Of a stretch of 64,000 bases of DNA, positions 16,876-25,767 are shown in pieces. Numbering within the stretch: position 1 is the stretch's first letter; the number at the start of each line of letters is the position of its first letter. Source of the DNA: Chitinophaga filiformis (GTDB lineage Bacteria; Bacteroidota; Bacteroidia; Chitinophagales; Chitinophagaceae); the NCBI RefSeq assembly GCF_900102545.1, contig NZ_FNBN01000008.1:314019-378018 (forward strand). Reading direction: 5' to 3'. The notes under the pieces are model-generated. The model was given only the letters and a program-made list of their open reading frames with translations, was not told where the DNA came from and searched no databases. The translations under genes were made by a program, and so were the position numbers.

Positions 16876-17257
16876 GGTCTTCTTACTGTCATTCGTCTAT
16901 TTTATTATAGTGTCTTCTTTATTATAGTCTTCGGGCCTGGGTGATGAGATCAGGTAATAATTCCTTTCAGTATTATGGTTGCCAATAGCCTGGAATTGTT
17001 TGATGAATTACTTATTTAATTGCCTATTGATCGTTTATTAACTGCTTTATGATCAGTGCATGATCATTCCGATCAGAGTTGTGCACAGTATTTGATTTAT
17101 TCTCCATAAACATGTATATTCCATTACGCTGTATAAATCCTGTCTGCAGTGTATGCAATAAGCCCTGACTGGGTCTTTTTACTTTGTCATGTGATTCACA
17201 AGCCCCCCTGTGTAGTGTTCGTTCATTTTCATTATCTAAAACTCAATTCTTCCTATT
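16876..17257. other. Intergenic upstream of terpene cyclase 2
   Basis: About 380 A/T-rich bases without a gene. TACTTTG at 17180-17186, about 70 bases before the cyclase start, is one base short of the Bacteroidota -7 consensus and is the best promoter candidate I see. Confidence 0.35.
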
Positions 17258-18238
17258 ATGTACACACATCAGCTGCCGGGCTTATACTGCCCTTTTCCGA
17301 TTACCCTTAATCCTAATGTAGACAAAGCAGACAGACACACTACTCTTTGGGTAAAAAAACACCAGCTCGTCCCGAATGAAGAAACGTGGACCTATTATCA
17401 CAGACAAAAGTTTACCTGGATGGTGGCCAGGATGTTCCCTACCGCCGACCTGCATGCATTGAGTATTGCGGCTGATCTCAATACTTTACTGTTTGTACTC
17501 GACGACCAGTTTGATGAACATGGTGAGGGTACCGACGTGATAAAGCAAAGCAAACAGTTTGAAAAGCTTGTGCATGCGCTGATCGGTATCATGAAACACA
17601 ACAGACAGATTTCTTTCGAAAAAGGCGGACCTGTACTAAGTGCAGTGAGCGACTTCTGGAAAAGGATCCGCAAGCTTGGTAACCTGGGCTGGCAGGTACG
17701 TTTTATTGAAAGCCTGCAGCAGGCCTTTGCTGCCAATCTATGGCGTATTGAGCAGGTAAGCCGTGCTCAGCTGCCAACATTGGAGGAGTACATGAAATGG
17801 CGTCCTATTTTCAGCGGAGCCAGTTTTTTTGCTTATCTGCTGGAAGCGATTGAAGGCTTTTCCTTACCCGACTATGTATTTCTTGACGGCACCGTGCAAC
17901 AGCTGATACAACTCTGCAGCAACACGATCTGCTGGGCCAATGACCTGTTCTCATTCAATAAAGAACTGGAACAGGGAGATGAAATGAATATTGTGATGTT
18001 AATCCGCAATACCAGGGACTGTACAATAGACGAAGCCATTACAGCCGCTGTGCAGATACATGATGAACAGGTAAAGGCATTTGAACGTTTATCCCGCCGT
18101 TTACCATCATTCGGTGCAATAACTGATGCAGAGTTACGCCGTTACATTGATGCACTGGCTGTAATGATGAAAGGCAATATTGACTGGAGCGTAAATGATA
18201 CGGAAAGGTATCATTTTACCATGCTGGCAACAGCATGA
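17258..18238 (+). CDS. Class I terpene cyclase (copy 2)
   Basis: A 326-residue terpene synthase. The Asp-rich motif is DDQFDE (residues 82-87), the NSE triad is NDLFSFNKE (228-236), and the Arg-Tyr pair is in DTERYHF near the end. All metal and diphosphate ligands are therefore present. It aligns end to end with the cyclase at 8990 (for example CPF near residue 11, RPxFSGA near residue 182, CWANDLFS), so the two are paralogs with different active-site linings and probably different products. It converges with a hybrid kinase gene (35-base gap). A cytochrome P450 gene 2 kb further could oxidise its product. Confidence 0.9.
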   Translation: MYTHQLPGLYCPFPITLNPNVDKADRHTTLWVKKHQLVPNEETWTYYHRQKFTWMVARMFPTADLHALSIAADLNTLLFVLDDQFDEHGEGTDVIKQSKQFEKLVHALIGIMKHNRQISFEKGGPVLSAVSDFWKRIRKLGNLGWQVRFIESLQQAFAANLWRIEQVSRAQLPTLEEYMKWRPIFSGASFFAYLLEAIEGFSLPDYVFLDGTVQQLIQLCSNTICWANDLFSFNKELEQGDEMNIVMLIRNTRDCTIDEAITAAVQIHDEQVKAFERLSRRLPSFGAITDAELRRYIDALAVMMKGNIDWSVNDTERYHFTMLATA

Positions 18239-18273
18239 TTTAACAAAACGCCCATCTCTGATGATAGGGGGAA

Positions 18274-20067
18274 TCAGGGGTGGGCGTTTGCTCTCAGGTA
18301 TTTAGACAGTGTACTGTGCAATACCTTGAAATCTATCGGCTTTACAAGATACTCGTTTGCTCCCGCCAGTAAAAGCTCTTCACTGTTTTCCTTGAACGCG
18401 TCTCCACTGGCTATAATGACAGGCACATTTTTCAGTTCATCGTCTGTACGGATCTGCGCCAATGTATCTTTACCACTCATGCCGGGAATATGAGAGTCGA
18501 GGATAATGATATCCGGCCTTGAAGCCCTTGCCAGTAACAGTCCTTCCAAACCATCTGCCGCCAGTATGATACGACTCCCCATGCCACTGAGGAAACGGGA
18601 TAATACCATCTGGCTCATTTTATCATCTTCTATGATGAGGATGCTGGTATCGGTCAGCGCTACAGATCTGCTATCATCGTCCACAGTGTTACTACATATT
18701 TCTGAAGGTACCTTCAATGGAAGGATGACAGTGAATGTTGTGCCCTTACCGAGCTTGCTGTAAACTTTGATCTCCCCACCCATGGAGGTCACCAGGTGAC
18801 GCGTAATATGTAATCCGAGGCCTGTGCCTTCCAGGAAGATATTCCTTTCTGTAACAAATGCATCAAAAATGGTAGACTGTCTCTCTGCGCTGATACCCTC
18901 GCCCTGGTCGGTTACCTGCAGGCACCATTTGTACTCATTCCGGAAGATGTCCAGTGTTACCGTGCTTTCCTGGCGGGTAAATTTGATGGCGTTGGATAAG
19001 AGGTTATTCAGCGTTTTCGTCAGCAGGATCTTATCGCCCATGATCAGCTGAGGAATCTCGGGATCAAGCGTGGCTTTAACCTTCACGGTCTTCACACTTG
19101 CTACATACTGATGCATGTTGACAATGCCATCCATCCATTCCCTTACATTCAAAGGGGCTGTCTGGGGCGTGTCGAGCTTTCCGGCTTCAATACGGGAGAA
19201 TTCCAGCACATTGTTAATGATATCGCGCGTATTGTAACTGGCGGCATACAGGTGGTCTGCCAACTGGCGGATAGGAGCCAGTGAGCGGTCCTGTTCTACT
19301 TTTAATTGCAATAACTGGCTGATGCCAAAGATGGCATTCAGGGGCGTGCGGATCTCATGGCTGGTTTCCCGTACAAAGACCGTTTTAGCGTCTGTGGCTT
19401 TGGCCAGCTGCGCGGTAAGGACCTCCAGGTCTTTGTTGTGCTCCTTTACGGTGTCCAGCATTTCCTGCACATGCAGCATTTCCCGCATCCTGAGCCGGTC
19501 GATATTCCTCACATAATAGTAGATCACCAGGAGGTCGAGGATCAGGATACTGGGAATAGTGACCCACCTGATAATGAACTGGGCGTTGTTGTGATCTTCA
19601 GCAGGTACAACAGGAGAGATGAAGCCGTTGTACATGTTGATCTCGCCAATAAGGAAGGCAAAAATAGTAAATGCAATACTGAAGACGCGCATCGGCTTAT
19701 CCTTCTCAAATACCAGGAGGGACAATCCCACGAGGAAGATGAACAGGAGATGGACCTCTGTAACTCTTCCCATAATAGCGCTGTAATACTGGATGCTGAC
19801 ATTATTGATGATGATCAGCGATAGTCCGGCTGCCGTGTGCCGGCCAAGTCCGTTCATGAGAATGATGGCTGATAAGAGGCAACATTCTATCACGGCCGGA
19901 GCAGAAATAGCGATATTGCCTGTAGTAATAAAGCAGCCAAGACCGAACGCGCCCGACATGGCGGCTGTAACCAGTGAAAGGGTATTCACTATTTTGAGCG
20001 AGCGTCGTTTGTCTTCATCAGGTACTTTACTGTAGCCAGCTGTGGTTAGTAGTTGTAATAAATTCAT
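18274..20067 (-). CDS. Membrane hybrid histidine kinase with C-terminal receiver (copy 2)
   Basis: 597 residues from the ATG at 20067 (MNLLQLLTTAGYSK); a further in-frame ATG at 20127 adds 20 residues with no match in the paralog. About six membrane helices (residues 24-188), coiled coil, HisKA with His237 (TSHEIRTPLN), HATPase (NNLLSNAIKFT, DQGEGIS, GTGLGLH) and a receiver with Asp524 (IILDSHIPGM). Layout and length match the kinase at 10122 almost exactly. There is no DNA-binding domain. It converges on terpene cyclase 2, so it is linked to that gene by position but not by operon. A role in controlling terpene synthesis is inference from the repeated neighbourhood. Confidence 0.9.
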   Translation of the reverse strand: MNLLQLLTTAGYSKVPDEDKRRSLKIVNTLSLVTAAMSGAFGLGCFITTGNIAISAPAVIECCLLSAIILMNGLGRHTAAGLSLIIINNVSIQYYSAIMGRVTEVHLLFIFLVGLSLLVFEKDKPMRVFSIAFTIFAFLIGEINMYNGFISPVVPAEDHNNAQFIIRWVTIPSILILDLLVIYYYVRNIDRLRMREMLHVQEMLDTVKEHNKDLEVLTAQLAKATDAKTVFVRETSHEIRTPLNAIFGISQLLQLKVEQDRSLAPIRQLADHLYAASYNTRDIINNVLEFSRIEAGKLDTPQTAPLNVREWMDGIVNMHQYVASVKTVKVKATLDPEIPQLIMGDKILLTKTLNNLLSNAIKFTRQESTVTLDIFRNEYKWCLQVTDQGEGISAERQSTIFDAFVTERNIFLEGTGLGLHITRHLVTSMGGEIKVYSKLGKGTTFTVILPLKVPSEICSNTVDDDSRSVALTDTSILIIEDDKMSQMVLSRFLSGMGSRIILAADGLEGLLLARASRPDIIILDSHIPGMSGKDTLAQIRTDDELKNVPVIIASGDAFKENSEELLLAGANEYLVKPIDFKVLHSTLSKYLRANAHP

Positions 20068-20311
20068 GCACCATTCATTTACGTTAAAGGGGGACATACA
20101 ATACGGAATAATACAGGTTCCCAACATGTACTTAGTTCCTTGCTGTCAATGTTTTTCAAATCGGATGTCTGTTAGCTAGTCTGTCTGTAAGCAGTGGGTA
20201 TAGTTTCGAAAATTTGGGGCCAGTTCCACCTGCAATTTACATACATTCAAATTATATTACTTAGTATAATGAGTATACTTTTTAGGGCGTTTCCTTTAGT
20301 ACCCAATCATA

Positions 20312-21475
20312 TTATTTTTGCTCAAATACAATAGGCATATCCAGGAATCCAGCCACTATGGTACTTGGATTCCTGTTGGGAGTGGTGCCCGGTTTAATCT
20401 GTATGTTTTTCATCTTTCCAAAGATGATCTCAAAAGCGATCTTAGCCTCCATTCTGGCCAGCATGGCGCCGATGCAGTAATGAGGACCATGCCCGAAGCT
20501 GACCATTTTGATATTGTCCCTGTTTATATCAAAAGTATCCGGATCCGCAAATACAGAAGGATCACGGTTGGCTGCTGTCAGCCATACGTTCATAAAATCT
20601 CCTTTCCTGATGAGTCGTCCGCCCAGCTCTACATCCATCTTAGCAATGCGGCACATGCTCTGAACGGGAGGCTCATAGCGTAACACTTCATTTAAGGCAG
20701 CCGGAAGGTCCTGCATGTTGTCCATCAGGTGCGACTGTACTGCAGGTATGGTGGCGAAGGTGTACATGGCATTGGCGAGGAAACCATTAGTTGTTTCATT
20801 GCCTGCGATCAGCAGGGCGATACAGAATGCCAGTGTATCAGGCATACTAAGTCTTTCGCCGTCTATTTCCGCCTGTAATAAATGAGATATCAGGTCAGCG
20901 CGTGGTTCCCTTGATCGTTCTTCCAGTAAGGTCATAAATAATTTACCCATTTCCTGTTGGGCCTGGAAATAAGCTTCCATGCCTATTACTGCAGGATCGC
21001 TGGAGATGGCATTGATCCAGGCATTTACCTGGTCATGATCCTGGTTGGGCACACCCAGTAATTGTGCAGTAACCCTGCCGGGAAGAGGAATAGAGAATGC
21101 TTTCACGAAATCCATTTCTCCTTTCTGCAGATAAGGCTCCAGAATGTCGTTACATTCCTGCCGGATCCAGCTTTCCAGTTTAGCGATAATGGAAGGAGAG
21201 AAGGCTTTTGTGACCAGTGCACGCAGCTGACGGTGACGTGGAGGGTCGGTCTGGTTCAGATTGCTGCCAAGCAGATTATCATCAGATTTAGGCATGTACT
21301 CATTGGAAAAAACTTCATAGTCGCTAAGGACCCTTTGTACATCTTTATGATGAAATACCTGCCAGGCGCCCTGGCCGCCAAAATAGAACCTGAATGACGG
21401 ATCAAAATAAACTGGTTGCTCATCCTGCATCTGCCGATGCCAGGATAATGGGGATGTTAAAGTAGATGGAGTCAT
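20312..21475 (-). CDS. Cytochrome P450
   Basis: A 387-residue soluble bacterial P450. The heme loop FGHGPHYCIG carries the axial ligand Cys334, the K-helix ExxR is in EVLRYEPPV, and the I-helix has AGNETT, the oxygen-activating Gly-x-Glu-Thr-Thr. There is no membrane anchor, so it needs a separate ferredoxin and reductase, neither of which is in the window. It is upstream of hybrid kinase 2 on the same strand with a 244-base gap. The nearby terpene cyclase makes hydroxylation of a terpene a reasonable guess for its role. Confidence 0.92.
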   Translation of the reverse strand: MTPSTLTSPLSWHRQMQDEQPVYFDPSFRFYFGGQGAWQVFHHKDVQRVLSDYEVFSNEYMPKSDDNLLGSNLNQTDPPRHRQLRALVTKAFSPSIIAKLESWIRQECNDILEPYLQKGEMDFVKAFSIPLPGRVTAQLLGVPNQDHDQVNAWINAISSDPAVIGMEAYFQAQQEMGKLFMTLLEERSREPRADLISHLLQAEIDGERLSMPDTLAFCIALLIAGNETTNGFLANAMYTFATIPAVQSHLMDNMQDLPAALNEVLRYEPPVQSMCRIAKMDVELGGRLIRKGDFMNVWLTAANRDPSVFADPDTFDINRDNIKMVSFGHGPHYCIGAMLARMEAKIAFEIIFGKMKNIQIKPGTTPNRNPSTIVAGFLDMPIVFEQK

Positions 21476-21697
21476 ACAATCTTTGAGTTGTCGTAGCGTA
21501 CAGATTCGGTTATTGTCCCTGATATAAATAAGATAAGATTAAAACGGTGCTATATTATAGCTTATTAACATACACTTGACTAAAATAGTTTAATGTGCGG
21601 AAGAAAAAGTTAACTGGTTGTTAACGAGTTAAGATTTCTCTCTTTATAAATATCATTTTCAGAAAAACTAAATAGATTGCTGCGATAATACCACAAT

Positions 21698-22060
21698 ATG
21701 AGATACTACTTATCCATTACTATTGCTGCGCTATTCAGTTGCTATGGATGCAGGCAGTCGGCAAGCCCCACTACCAACGATCCTTATGCATTGGCAGATA
21801 CGGCAGATTATTCACTTACACAGACATTACAGGGACAGGGAGGCGTTTATCTGAAAACGGAAGTTTATACGCATAAGAAAGATACATCGCTTTCCTATGT
21901 GAAGGTCTTTAATTACAACCAGCAGATAGCCGCCGTACAATTTTATAAGCATGAAAAGAAGGATGGACCGACTATCACTTATAATGAAAAAGGCCAGCGA
22001 CAACTGGGAACTTATTATAGAAATGATACGGTGATCGATATGCATCCATTTAATCAATAA
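21698..22060 (+). CDS. Small exported protein with MORN/YwqK-like repeats, probable lipoprotein
   Basis: 120 residues with a signal (MRYYLSITIAALFSC) that could end at a lipobox-like LFSC or at the Cys of YGC. The second half (AAVQFYKHEKKDGPTITYNEKGQRQLGTYYRNDTVI) has the G-x-x-x-x-Y-x-x-x-G-x spacing of MORN-variant repeats of the YwqK family. Such proteins are common in Bacteroidota and their function is mostly unknown. The gene is alone and converges on the retron reverse transcriptase gene, sharing a terminator with it. Confidence 0.6.
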   Translation: MRYYLSITIAALFSCYGCRQSASPTTNDPYALADTADYSLTQTLQGQGGVYLKTEVYTHKKDTSLSYVKVFNYNQQIAAVQFYKHEKKDGPTITYNEKGQRQLGTYYRNDTVIDMHPFNQ

Positions 22061-22107
22061 AATTGCTTAATTTTATCAACGGAGATTTACTAATCCTCTA
22101 TCATAAA

Positions 22108-22147
22108 AAAGCCCCGTATACATGAAGTATACGGGGCTTTTAGTTTT
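22108..22147. terminator. Bidirectional intrinsic terminator
   Basis: A perfect 14-bp stem, AAAGCCCCGTATAC (22108-22121) with GTATACGGGGCTTT (22127-22140), and a 5-nt loop, with A/T runs on both sides. It ends both the small exported gene (+) and the retron reverse transcriptase (-), whose stop is at 22156. Confidence 0.9.
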
Positions 22148-22155
22148 ATTATCTG

Positions 22156-23664
22156 TTATAAGACATCCCACCAGGGCTTCTCTCCATCATTTGTTGTATT
22201 ATTTTCTTTGCCGGAAGATGAAGCAGGAGGTACAATAGATTGTGTCGCAGATGCACGTGCCTGACGCTTGATATCGTCCCGGTTCAGCAATAATTGCCAT
22301 TTATCTTTCAGCTGTTTACCGGTTTCAGGTTTCACCATCAATACATAGTTGATATAACCTTCCACACTGCTGACGATATTACCCTTGCCCCATTGTTTAC
22401 CTGCTAATCCAGATACTGATATCTGGTGCAGCAGCGCCCTGAACTTACGGAGTGTTTCCCTGTCCAGACTCAACTTGTCGTTTACCACAATACCGGTTAC
22501 TTCTCTCTTATCGCCCTTACGCATCACCTTTAACTTATCAGGATGGATAATAAAGCCTTCTTCCTTTACCACCTGTTTTACACCCCATATCAGTTTTCCT
22601 GCATCATCAGCAGCGGCTTCCCTGGCAGAAAAGGTCATATCATCCGCGTAGCGGGTATAGTTATAATTAAACCTGCGGGCAAGACCTTCAAAACGACGGT
22701 CCAGGCGGAAGCAGATAATGTTGGTAATCGCCGGACTGCAGGGAGCACCCTGAGGCAGATGCCGATTGGTATTAGCTACATAATAGTCCTTTCCGTCAAG
22801 CGCTACCTGGTCAACCTCTGGCTCTGTACACAATAATGCGAGGATAGTAGCCACCTGTTCACTGTAACCCAGCTTACAGAACATGCCTTTCACACGTTTG
22901 TATTCAATAGTGGGGAAGAAGTCGCGCAGGTCGATATTAATGACAATATCCTGCGCTACGTGATGTGTGGCATTGGTGACGATGGATCTTCCCGGTACAA
23001 AGCCATGTGCTGCGTCGCTGTTGGGTACTTTATACAGGATGTTTTCCAGTATCCAGTATTGTGTAGCTTTCAGCTGTGGCATAGGGGCGGAGATCAGGCG
23101 CTTGCCGCCGGACTTCTTGGGTATATAGAACCGCTTATAGTGTGTGATATGCCCTACCTTCCTATTGAAGGCCAGGAAGCGTAATTTACCGATACTGATA
23201 CCCATCGCGGCTGCCAGTGCAACACCATCGTGGAAAACAGGAAGACCTGATGCCGTCAGACGTTCAGTATCAGAAACGGTCTTATTCAGACCCTGGGATA
23301 CTTCTTCACCCAGATAGACGATCGTCTTTTCTTTCTGTTCAGCCCATTGCGCCGCTTTTTCCTTACGCTTCTCTTCGTTGCGCTGTTTTGTTTCCGCTCT
23401 CTTCGCTTTTGCTGCAGCCATGCGTTGCTTACGCATTTCGAGCAACATCCTTTCCCGGTTCTGGTAACGACGTTTCTCTTCCAATAACTGGTTGAGTGCT
23501 CTTTGCAGGTCGGCCTCCCTATGGATCAGGGCTTCCGAGGGGGAAGGTTTAAGCGTATTTTTCTGCCAGAAACCAAGGCGGGTCATTTCTTCCAGGATGA
23601 CTTCATCTCTGGTGGATGTTCTGATACGGTCATACAATTGCTGACGCGTCAATCCTTCTGCCAT
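22156..23664 (-). CDS. Retron reverse transcriptase
   Basis: 502 residues. The reverse transcriptase core runs from about residue 170 to 400: YIPKKSGGKRLIS (RT1), VINIDLRDFFPT (catalytic Asp245), LPQGAPCSPAITN (RT4, 303-315) and YADD at 339-342 with both catalytic aspartates. Two retron-specific marks are present: the NAxxH box (NATHH, 231-235) and the VTG triplet (389-391) in the RNA-binding region. Unusual for retrons, the core is preceded by about 140 residues, including a charged coiled coil at about 48-115. The gene starts 95 bases after the a2 end of the retron RNA. It would copy the msd part of that RNA into branched msDNA. Confidence 0.93.
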   Translation of the reverse strand: MAEGLTRQQLYDRIRTSTRDEVILEEMTRLGFWQKNTLKPSPSEALIHREADLQRALNQLLEEKRRYQNRERMLLEMRKQRMAAAKAKRAETKQRNEEKRKEKAAQWAEQKEKTIVYLGEEVSQGLNKTVSDTERLTASGLPVFHDGVALAAAMGISIGKLRFLAFNRKVGHITHYKRFYIPKKSGGKRLISAPMPQLKATQYWILENILYKVPNSDAAHGFVPGRSIVTNATHHVAQDIVINIDLRDFFPTIEYKRVKGMFCKLGYSEQVATILALLCTEPEVDQVALDGKDYYVANTNRHLPQGAPCSPAITNIICFRLDRRFEGLARRFNYNYTRYADDMTFSAREAAADDAGKLIWGVKQVVKEEGFIIHPDKLKVMRKGDKREVTGIVVNDKLSLDRETLRKFRALLHQISVSGLAGKQWGKGNIVSSVEGYINYVLMVKPETGKQLKDKWQLLLNRDDIKRQARASATQSIVPPASSSGKENNTTNDGEKPWWDVL

Positions 23665-23759
23665 AATCTTTCAGACGGTTTATTGCTGATAAAAGATAGT
23701 TCGTTGATGTAACAAGCGGAAAAGAGGAAAAGGGGAGATGAGGGTCAACAGAAAAACAA

Positions 23760-23992
23760 TGTAAAGAGGAAGTGGCCTTCGTGCAAGCCATTGACTAAAT
23801 CAATCAACTCCAGGGAGGGGCGTACCTAGTGGTATTTTAAGCCCCCGGGGCTTGTACCGTGAAATACCACTAGGTACGCCCCTCCCAAAGTAAAGATTGC
23901 ATTTAGTGAAGCATGAAAATGTCATGTTACCTGAGTGACGAAACATCACTCTTCCTGAAACCAGGCGCAAGTGCAATCAATTCCTCTTTACA
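23760..23992 (-). ncRNA. Retron msr-msd RNA
   Basis: Read on the minus strand (5' end near 23992). The perfect 12-bp a1/a2 pair is TGTAAAGAGGAA on the minus strand at 23992-23981 and its complement at 23771-23760. Next, a 7-bp stem (GATTGCA, minus 23978-23972, with TGCAATC, minus 23901-23895) encloses three short hairpins: 23954-23965, 23933-23951 (GAGTGA/TCACTC, 7-nt loop) and 23912-23926 (CATGA/TCATG). Then the msd: a perfect 25-bp stem (23813-23837 with 23862-23886) with a 24-nt loop that contains its own 7-bp hairpin (AAGCCCC/GGGGCTT). This is the full retron RNA plan, placed between the SWIM gene and the reverse transcriptase. The RNA ends and branching G are not determined; a G just after a1 is expected. 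Confidence 0.9.
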
Positions 23993-24098
23993 AAGATCTT
24001 TTTCTGATGCGAAAGATAGAGACAATTATTGAAAGTACAAATACATATTGCATTTTTTTCTTTCATTTCTTTTGATCTCCTCATCTTCCTTTCTCTGC

Positions 24099-25757
24099 TT
24101 ATGCGTTATTGTTAGCTTTGTTCTGCTCATATGCCATACGCAGTGCCAGCATATGTTCACAAGGGCCTTTATAGAGCTTGTTGGTGATGTAATCGTAACA
24201 GTCGCAATGCCCGGTACTCATACGTTCATCGTTGTCTATTACGATAACAGGACGGTATGTACGGCGCTCTGCAGTGATTTGTCCTTCTACCTGTAATCCT
24301 ACTGACGGCACCTGCTGTGCTGTAAGAGAGAGCTTACCCTCTTTTAACAGTCTTGTAGCCGATGCTTCTTTCGGATTAGAGAATCGTAGCTGGTCCAGTG
24401 GTAATGGCTCCCTGCTCAACTCACGCAAACGGTAATAACCGGTATGCAGGTCATAGATCACCTTACCTGCCTGTGTATATATACCCAGTGTAGCCAGTAC
24501 TTCTGGTACAGATACCCCTGTTCTTGCAGAGATCTCTTCAGGTTTTCCCATCCACATCTGCTGCAGTTCACTGAACACACGAAGCTTGGTAGCATCTTCT
24601 ACCGCAGCTCTCGGCGCCATCAGATCAAACTGTCCTGCACGCGACCAGTCGTTTGCTGTCCATCCGGAAAGCCCCAGCGTAAACTGCATATCTCCCAGGT
24701 CAGCTACATAGAATGATGGCAAACCGCTACCGGTGAGGTGTACGGTGAATTTTTTCGCTACAGGAATAAGGCGTTCGAGAATGAGCAGTCGCCTGCGACC
24801 CCAGATACGGATCTCTCTGCGCTGCGCGCCGGTATATACAGAGCGTGCACAAACGATCTTTTTATTCCATGGCTCAAATATGGCCTTTACTGGTTGTCCG
24901 GGGTCCAGTACAAAACGGATAGAACGGGGACCTTTCTTCTCTTTAAACCTGCGCAGCCAGCTGCAGAAGTTATAAACGTCCATCGGATGGAGGTCGAAAC
25001 TTGCGGCAGGCAATGTCATGGCAGAACTTACCTGCAGGAATCCGCGTACCCAGCTATCCGGCAGGTCTATCTTCACTTCACGGAACATTTCCTCCTGCGT
25101 GGTCTGTACGGAGAAGCCGGCAGGATCAACACTGAAAGTGGTCTCCTTATAGTCACGGATCTTCTGGAATTCGTTATAAAGTGCAGCAGAGTAGTCAATG
25201 TTGGTAGTACCACACTGGAACTCGTTCACTTCTTTGAATACGTTATAACTGGCGCTCAGTTTACCATAGGCAGATTCATCCTGGCTGAAACATTCGAAGA
25301 AGATCTCATCGGGATGTACGCTGATAACAGGATCAAGCACAAACCAGGCATCCCTGTCTTTCTTATACAGGTAATCGAAATAATTTTTACGGGCTTTATA
25401 GAAGGGGGCCATCACTTTTTCCTTCTCCAGGTAGATGTCGCGCAGCTCCTGGTTCAGGGCATTGATGTGCTCATTGGCAGCAGCTACATCGTACTGACCC
25501 ATGTATTCGGCCAGCCACATAGACTCCTGCTGAGCAGCCCATTCTTTATAAGCGGTTTTGTCTTTGGGTTTAAAACGGAGGTCGGACACCACCACGTCAT
25601 GTAAAGCCGAAATAGCTTCACGAAAAGCGATCTTCTTACGGAGTTTACCGTTAAAGAATGTCGGTTCCCGGTGTGTATCAGGAGCAAATGATATTCCAGC
25701 TGATGTTGCATTGCTGTAAACCTCGGTTTGCCCGCTATATCTGTAGTTAAATAACAT
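24099..25757 (-). CDS. Retron accessory protein with winged helix and SWIM zinc finger
   Basis: 552 residues. The SWIM motif CxC...CxH is near the C-terminus: Cys518, Cys520, Cys533 and His535 in GHCDCYDYITNKLYKGPCEH, a zinc site used for DNA or protein binding. Just before it, about residues 400-470 (LQQMWMGKPEEISARTGVSVPEVLATLG, then YDLHTGYYRLREL) look like a winged helix. The large N-terminal part has no motif I recognise. It begins 10 bases after the stop of the WGR/HEAT gene and is followed by the retron RNA, so it is the middle protein of the retron operon. The architecture matches the 'WHSWIM' component I recall for retron type XIII. Confidence 0.85.
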   Translation of the reverse strand: MLFNYRYSGQTEVYSNATSAGISFAPDTHREPTFFNGKLRKKIAFREAISALHDVVVSDLRFKPKDKTAYKEWAAQQESMWLAEYMGQYDVAAANEHINALNQELRDIYLEKEKVMAPFYKARKNYFDYLYKKDRDAWFVLDPVISVHPDEIFFECFSQDESAYGKLSASYNVFKEVNEFQCGTTNIDYSAALYNEFQKIRDYKETTFSVDPAGFSVQTTQEEMFREVKIDLPDSWVRGFLQVSSAMTLPAASFDLHPMDVYNFCSWLRRFKEKKGPRSIRFVLDPGQPVKAIFEPWNKKIVCARSVYTGAQRREIRIWGRRRLLILERLIPVAKKFTVHLTGSGLPSFYVADLGDMQFTLGLSGWTANDWSRAGQFDLMAPRAAVEDATKLRVFSELQQMWMGKPEEISARTGVSVPEVLATLGIYTQAGKVIYDLHTGYYRLRELSREPLPLDQLRFSNPKEASATRLLKEGKLSLTAQQVPSVGLQVEGQITAERRTYRPVIVIDNDERMSTGHCDCYDYITNKLYKGPCEHMLALRMAYEQNKANNNA

Positions 25758-25767
25758 CTTCCAGGGT

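Noticed and set aside
23813..23886. The 25-bp perfect inverted repeat read as a simple terminator of the SWIM gene
   Set aside because: It lacks a T-run, has a 24-nt loop, and sits inside a larger a1/a2-bounded structure next to a retron RT, so the msd explanation fits better.
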